Source: JBGTGG01 sp041746855
GTDB taxonomy: Bacteria; Bacteroidota; Bacteroidia; Cytophagales; Cyclobacteriaceae
Reading direction: 5' to 3'
Assembly (NCBI GenBank): GCA_041746855.1
Contig: JBGTGG010000159.1
Location: 1-9,055 of the forward strand
Length of the DNA: 9,055 nucleotides
The notes beneath the pieces were generated by a model, which was not told where the DNA came from, did no database searches, and saw nothing but the letters and a program-made list of their open reading frames with translations. The position numbers were made by a program, and so were the translations under genes. Each line of letters opens with the position of its first letter. Positions within the stretch are counted from its first letter, which is position 1. Shown here in pieces: positions 5,811 to 9,055 of this stretch.

Positions 5811-6481
5811 CAGCCGGGGATTACTTCGTTGGAGGATATTCTGATTTGGGTGATCCCATCAAATTCTTTTAGCGTTTTCATAAACGCTTCTTTGGAGACC
5901 GTGGGTTTTAATGAAATGGCATATTGATAGCGGGTTGCATTTTCTTTGTTTACCAGTATCGTGACCACACGAAAATCACGACAGTTGTCTGCGATCACCT
6001 TCACCAATGCATCATATCGGTTGTTATCCTGAAGGGTAAAAAACAAATTGCTATGATGGCCATAACTTCGAAACGGTGAAAAGTGCAACAGTGCCGCCAC
6101 CAAACAAAACAAAATAGATCCCACAAAGGAAATGGTAAACCCATACACACCTATTGCCAGTCCGGTGCTTAGTGCAGCAAACAAAAACAACACATCGCGC
6201 GGATCATCGATGCGGGTACGAAACCGGATAATCGCCATCGCACCAAACACCCCCAGTCCTCTTGCCAAACTATCACCGATCGCCATCATCACCAACGTGG
6301 TCACCACCGCTCCCAACACCAGCGATTGGAAAAAATTCTTTGGATAATAGTCCCCGGTAAACGTGAGTTTGTGGGTGATGGCAATCAACGATGCCAGGAG
6401 AAATGCCCACAAAAAAGAATAGGTAATATTGATCAACTGAGGATACTCATATACCGGTTGATCAGGAAATAATTCGAACAT
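5810..6481 (-). CDS. DUF4956 family inner-membrane protein
   Basis: This 223-residue protein has about four membrane segments (roughly 17-36, 51-68, 98-114 and 116-134) and a soluble C-terminal domain (about 145-223). The family signature is clear: ARGLGVFGAMAIIRFRTRI followed by DDPRDVLFLFAA (73-103), with its conserved Arg and Asp residues in and beside the loop before the third segment. DUF4956 proteins are often encoded next to VTC-type polyphosphate polymerases and CotH or lamin-tail proteins; their molecular role is not established. Here the upstream neighbour is a lamin-tail lipoprotein 23 nt away, while the downstream neighbour is a HlyD-like adaptor overlapping by one base. It has no ATP-binding motif, so if it powers export it is not an ATPase. 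A channel, transporter or scaffold role is inferred from position. Confidence 0.85.
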   Translation of the reverse strand: MFELFPDQPVYEYPQLINITYSFLWAFLLASLIAITHKLTFTGDYYPKNFFQSLVLGAVVTTLVMMAIGDSLARGLGVFGAMAIIRFRTRIDDPRDVLFLFAALSTGLAIGVYGFTISFVGSILFCLVAALLHFSPFRSYGHHSNLFFTLQDNNRYDALVKVIADNCRDFRVVTILVNKENATRYQYAISLKPTVSKEAFMKTLKEFDGITQIRISSNEVIPG

Positions 6482-6504
6482 GTAGTGTTATTTCGATTCG
6501 TTAT

Positions 6505-7752
6505 TTAATTATTTGATTGGCCCGGAGTAGGCGTAAGTGCATCCCACGTTGGTCCGCCATTGGACGTTCTCCCCCACGATATATTTTCATTCTGCGGACC
6601 GAACGTGTAGGTATCAATGGCCCGTCCATCAATGTAAAACAAACCAACATCCTCCCCTGCTGCATTCAAACTAAAATTCAGGTGCAATACACCCTGATCG
6701 GTTTGGCCATCGGCCCACAGCACCAGAAATCCACCGGCAGGAATGGTGGTGGCAGCCGGATCGGAAGACGGGATTTTATCCCGAAAAGGATCGTCATTTT
6801 TGTCGGATAAATACATCCCTGCAATATTGATTGGTGTTGCCCCGGTATTATGGATTTCGATCCAGTCGTCAAACTCATCCGTGCCACTATCCGTGTCGGG
6901 GCAACAGCTTGTATTGCTGGCCATAAACTCGTTGATCACTAATTGTGGTAATGGATCGGTGTTTAATAAGTAGTCGTCTGTATTCTCCGGTGCGGTAGCG
7001 GGCTTGAATGTTGTTTTTCCATTTGTGCCTTTTGCTTCCACATAGTACTCCACTTTTCCAACGGTTGCCATGCCGGGAATCGTGCCGGTATACACATTCC
7101 CGCTCAATGCCATATTCACAGAAGTAAATTCACCACCATTAAAGCGATAGAATAGTTTTACTGTGGCAATATCCGCGTTTGAAACCAACAGTGCGGTCAC
7201 GACCACCGCCTGGTTCAATCCGGGAACAAGCGGAGCGCGTGAAATGGTATTGATGGCCGGGGCATTCTCCTCACCGTTTGTGATGCCTTTGGTTGTAGTA
7301 CCGGAGATTTTCCATTGTGGGGAACCATCCGGAAACCGACCGTACGATTGTCCATTGTCAAGGCTGGGAAACTCTACCCGATCGATCAACGTGCCGGAAG
7401 CATTTTCCAACGAGACTGTTTCACCAGCGGAAGCCAATCTAAAATTTGTATTGAGCCCAACGCCCAGGTCGTTGCACAGCAAGACCAAAAACCCCTTGGC
7501 GGGAACGGTAATTCCTGAAGGTAATGTGTATTGGTTGCCATCATCCGAAATGGTAAAACCGCTAATATCTTTTGTCGTCTCCAGGGCATTGTAGAGTTCG
7601 ATCCAATCGTCACCGGAAGCGTAGATCTCATTGATAAACAGGCCTTCTTCCACGATGGGCCGTTCATCATCTCCACCACACGCAGCGATGAAGAGTAACG
7701 CGATGAGCGACAGAAAGCTGAAAAACCGATTGATTTTTGAAACCACGAACAT
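6505..7752 (-). CDS. Surface lipoprotein with two lamin-tail domains
   Basis: This 415-residue secreted lipoprotein begins with a hydrophobic signal and lipobox LFIAAC, giving lipidated Cys25. The mature start CGGDDE puts acidic residues at +4 to +6, like the lipoprotein export signal that sends Bacteroidota lipoproteins to the cell surface (QKDDE in Capnocytophaga). Domains: lamin-tail 1 (about 37-157; LFINEIYASGDDWIELYNA), an Ig-like domain (about 165-262), and lamin-tail 2 (271-415; LVINEFMASN, DDWIEIHNTG, TIPAGGFLVLWADGQTDQG, SWGRTSNGGPTW). The second domain resembles those in CotH-family proteins, but no CotH kinase domain is present. Before DDWIEI lies an acidic insert with vicinal Cys283-Cys284. 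It is first in the gene set, with the DUF4956 ATG 23 nt after its stop. Lamin-tail domains are taken to be adhesive or scaffolding; the ligand is unknown. Confidence 0.85.
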   Translation of the reverse strand: MFVVSKINRFFSFLSLIALLFIAACGGDDERPIVEEGLFINEIYASGDDWIELYNALETTKDISGFTISDDGNQYTLPSGITVPAKGFLVLLCNDLGVGLNTNFRLASAGETVSLENASGTLIDRVEFPSLDNGQSYGRFPDGSPQWKISGTTTKGITNGEENAPAINTISRAPLVPGLNQAVVVTALLVSNADIATVKLFYRFNGGEFTSVNMALSGNVYTGTIPGMATVGKVEYYVEAKGTNGKTTFKPATAPENTDDYLLNTDPLPQLVINEFMASNTSCCPDTDSGTDEFDDWIEIHNTGATPINIAGMYLSDKNDDPFRDKIPSSDPAATTIPAGGFLVLWADGQTDQGVLHLNFSLNAAGEDVGLFYIDGRAIDTYTFGPQNENISWGRTSNGGPTWDALTPTPGQSNN

Positions 7753-7784
7753 GAATTAAAAATAAAGTAAACATTAAATAATTC

Positions 7785-7792
7785 GAAATATA
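7785..7792 (-). promoter_or_regulatory. Possible -7 promoter element of the lipoprotein-led operon
   Basis: On the minus strand this reads TATATTTC, one base off the Bacteroidota -7 consensus TAnnTTTG, 32 bases upstream of the ATG at 7752. I see no TTTG at the expected -33 position, so support is weak. It is the best candidate for the start of the five-gene transcript. Confidence 0.25.
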
Positions 7793-7903
7793 GCGATGCC
7801 AGGACACTTTTTGATGATATATGCGAGTCGAAAGTTGGGAACGTTGAATTTGAACTAATAGCCTGTTGTAATTGATAGATTTGTCCACCTAATCGCTTTC
7901 TCC

Positions 7904-7923
7904 ATTACTGGTAATTATGTAAT
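7904..7923. repeat. Two overlapping short palindromes in the operon's upstream spacer
   Basis: ATTACTGGTAAT (7904-7915) has five-base perfect arms and ATTATGTAAT (7914-7923) has four-base perfect arms, giving GTAAT/ATTAC half-sites at regular intervals. They lie about 150 bases upstream of the lipoprotein gene in a 226-base spacer that otherwise holds nothing I recognise. This could be a regulator site, but the arms are short. Confidence 0.25.
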
Positions 7924-7954
7924 AGGGAAGACTTTATCGTGTTAAATATTCTTT

Positions 7955-7977
7955 AAAACGACCCTTTCATGGAAGGT
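7955..7977 (-). terminator. Weak intrinsic terminator after the hydroxylase gene
   Basis: Directly after the TAG at 7981-7979 the minus strand can form a five-pair stem (7977-7973 with 7966-7961, one bulged base) followed by CGTTTT. The stem is short and the T-run is only four bases, so termination here is tentative. Confidence 0.25.
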
Positions 7978-7978
7978 T

Positions 7979-8734
7979 CTAATCAGAGTTTATGCTTTTT
8001 TCGATGCCTTTAATGCTTTCCGTTCCAATAAGTTTATCCCACCAGGTAAAATTTAGGCCAAAGTTTGTTCTTAACTCCTCATGATGGAGGTCATGGTGTG
8101 ATGAACCAATAATATACTTTTGAATGCTTGAGGAATATACTTCATACCCACTATGATTGACCACTGCGAAAAACGTAAGGATGATAAAGACTGTCGCCAT
8201 CATTGCGGGATGGATTGGGAGCACGAAAATTAGGATGGCAAAAAAAATAAACTGAAAAAAAGCCTCAAGGGGATGAAATGAAAAAGCTGTAAAAACGGTT
8301 GGCATTACACTAGTGTGATGTGCTTTGTGTATATACTTGAATATCCTAGGTGTATGCATCCACCGATGTAACCAGTAATAATATGTTTCATATAACGCCA
8401 ACACGAGTACCGGACTGAAAAAAAAGTAGAGCAATGAATACTCATCACGATTTATGTAAATAGCGGTTAGGCTATGTTGATACGCTAGGAAACATACTGT
8501 ACAAATACATGCGAAAGTAAGGGATGAAAGAAACGACCATTTAATTTCCCGCTTAATCTGAACTGAATTCGCAACAAAAGAATTTCGTAGCTTTTTGCCG
8601 AAAAGACTTAACAATTTTTGATAAAAAATAGAAACAATCAAATACCGTCCGAAGATCACAACCACAAGTGAAGTCAAAAAAAGGACTATCAAAGCCGGGT
8701 TACTCCAAAATCTTGAATCTAGGAAATAAAACAT
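7979..8734 (-). CDS. Fatty acid hydroxylase / sterol desaturase family membrane enzyme
   Basis: This di-iron membrane oxygenase family inserts a hydroxyl group or double bond into lipids. The 251-residue form shows the histidine clusters that bind iron: HRWMH (residues 123-127), HKAHH (136-140), NHSGYEVY (His194) and SSHHDLHHE (213-218), with several hydrophobic membrane segments between (about 13-35, 70-90, 102-120, 155-185). I prefer the ATG at 8734, preceded by AGAGG six bases upstream, over the GTG at 8761, which adds nine residues; a near -7 element (TAGTGTTG, 8763-8756) would also place the transcript start after that GTG. The C-terminal NFGLNFTWWDKLIGTE is typical of the family. The gene is AT-rich compared with the operon to its left and is divergent from the thiolase gene. 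The substrate (fatty acid, carotenoid or sterol-like lipid) cannot be decided from sequence. Confidence 0.85.
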   Translation of the reverse strand: MFYFLDSRFWSNPALIVLFLTSLVVVIFGRYLIVSIFYQKLLSLFGKKLRNSFVANSVQIKREIKWSFLSSLTFACICTVCFLAYQHSLTAIYINRDEYSLLYFFFSPVLVLALYETYYYWLHRWMHTPRIFKYIHKAHHTSVMPTVFTAFSFHPLEAFFQFIFFAILIFVLPIHPAMMATVFIILTFFAVVNHSGYEVYSSSIQKYIIGSSHHDLHHEELRTNFGLNFTWWDKLIGTESIKGIEKSINSD

Positions 8735-8869
8735 TACCTCTATTTGTTTTAGAAACAACACTAGACTTTAAATGTTCATATGGTAAGAACTTATCCTAAT
8801 GAAATAGGAAGATTTACCCACCCTATCGTGGAACGCGGGCAGGTTTAATAGAATAATTGAGAACATGAT

Positions 8870-8877
8870 TACCTTTG
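8870..8877 (+). promoter_or_regulatory. Perfect TAnnTTTG element just before the thiolase start
   Basis: TACCTTTG matches the Bacteroidota -7 consensus exactly, with a TTTA at 8844-8847 near the -33 position (22 bases apart). It ends one base before the ATG at 8879. If active, transcription would begin inside the first codons, which would favour GTG at 8900 as the real start. A chance match is possible. Confidence 0.35.
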
Positions 8878-8878
8878 A

Positions 8879-9055
8879 ATGCAATCAAAAACAGAACTGG
8901 TGAATTCAGAAGCATATATCATTGACGGCATTCGTACCCCTTTCGGGAATTTTGGTGGATCATTGGCAACCATCCGCACCGATGATTTAGCAGCGCTGGT
9001 GATCAACGCCCTGATGGAGCGAAACCCGGCTATACCGAAAGAAGCCATCGATGAT
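8879..9055 (+). CDS. pcaF: Thiolase, 3-oxoadipyl-CoA thiolase type, N-terminal part
   Basis: The first 59 codons are present and the gene runs off the right edge. The sequence EAYIIDGIRTPFGNFGGSLA, then IRTDDLAALVINALMERNP, is the N-terminal thiolase fold; the RTDDLAA segment resembles the 3-oxoadipyl-CoA thiolases (PcaF/PaaJ), which split 3-oxoadipyl-CoA into succinyl-CoA and acetyl-CoA at the end of aromatic degradation. The catalytic cysteine and histidines lie beyond the window. The ATG at 8879 gives MQSKTELVNSEAYII; a GTG at 8900 would give the more family-like MNSEAYII and fits the TAnnTTTG element at 8870-8877. The thiolase family is secure; the subfamily and symbol are less so, and a general acyl-CoA acetyltransferase is the alternative. 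Confidence 0.75.
   Translation, partial: MQSKTELVNSEAYIIDGIRTPFGNFGGSLATIRTDDLAALVINALMERNPAIPKEAIDD

Noticed and set aside
7163..7594. Plus-strand open frame of 143 codons
   Set aside because: It is antisense to the lamin-tail lipoprotein gene, whose domains are clear; the plus translation has no recognisable pattern.
7667..7888. Minus-strand frame of 73 codons overlapping the lipoprotein start
   Set aside because: It overlaps the signal peptide coding of the lipoprotein in another frame, and has no motif or good start context.
1..9055. CRISPR array, insertion sequence or transposase, rRNA or tRNA genes
   Set aside because: No regularly spaced repeats, no transposase or integrase motifs, and no structural RNA signatures were found on either strand.

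Overview
The window looks like Bacteroidota chromosome, probably the Cytophagales side, though genus is not readable. The pointers are a TPR-sensor histidine kinase with membrane segment, a lamin-tail lipoprotein with a CGGDDE start that resembles the Bacteroidota surface-export signal, DUF4956 and DUF6922-like proteins, few Shine-Dalgarno sequences, and TAnnTTTG-type promoter elements.

Layout. (1) Positions 1-1611 are AT-rich accessory DNA with four small genes: a ribbon-helix-helix-like protein (+), an XRE repressor-like protein (-) converging on it with a 4-base CTAG overlap, an unrecognised 73-residue protein (+) divergent from the XRE gene across a perfect 16-bp palindrome, and a DUF6922-like protein (-) that has no ATG and whose likely TTG start lies inside a 14-bp-arm inverted repeat. 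A dif-like sequence (1565-1592) lies between this block and the operon to its right. (2) Positions 1612-7752 (minus strand, read right to left) form a tight gene set: lamin-tail surface lipoprotein, DUF4956 inner-membrane protein, HlyD-type periplasmic adaptor, TolC-type outer-membrane channel, and after 74 nt a TPR sensor histidine kinase. (3) Positions 7753-9055 hold an AT-rich spacer, a fatty acid hydroxylase/sterol desaturase family membrane enzyme (-), and divergent from it the first 59 codons of a 3-oxoadipyl-CoA-type thiolase (+) that runs off the edge.

The most interesting part is the middle set. An adaptor and an outer-membrane channel normally work with an ABC, RND or MFS pump. No pump is present here; the gene in that position encodes a DUF4956 protein. 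DUF4956 is usually found with VTC-type polyphosphate polymerases and CotH/lamin-tail proteins. The set therefore suggests a trans-envelope apparatus built on DUF4956, with a lamin-tail lipoprotein as cell-surface partner and a kinase as possible sensor. The assembly is inferred from gene order and spacing; its substrate cannot be read from the sequence.
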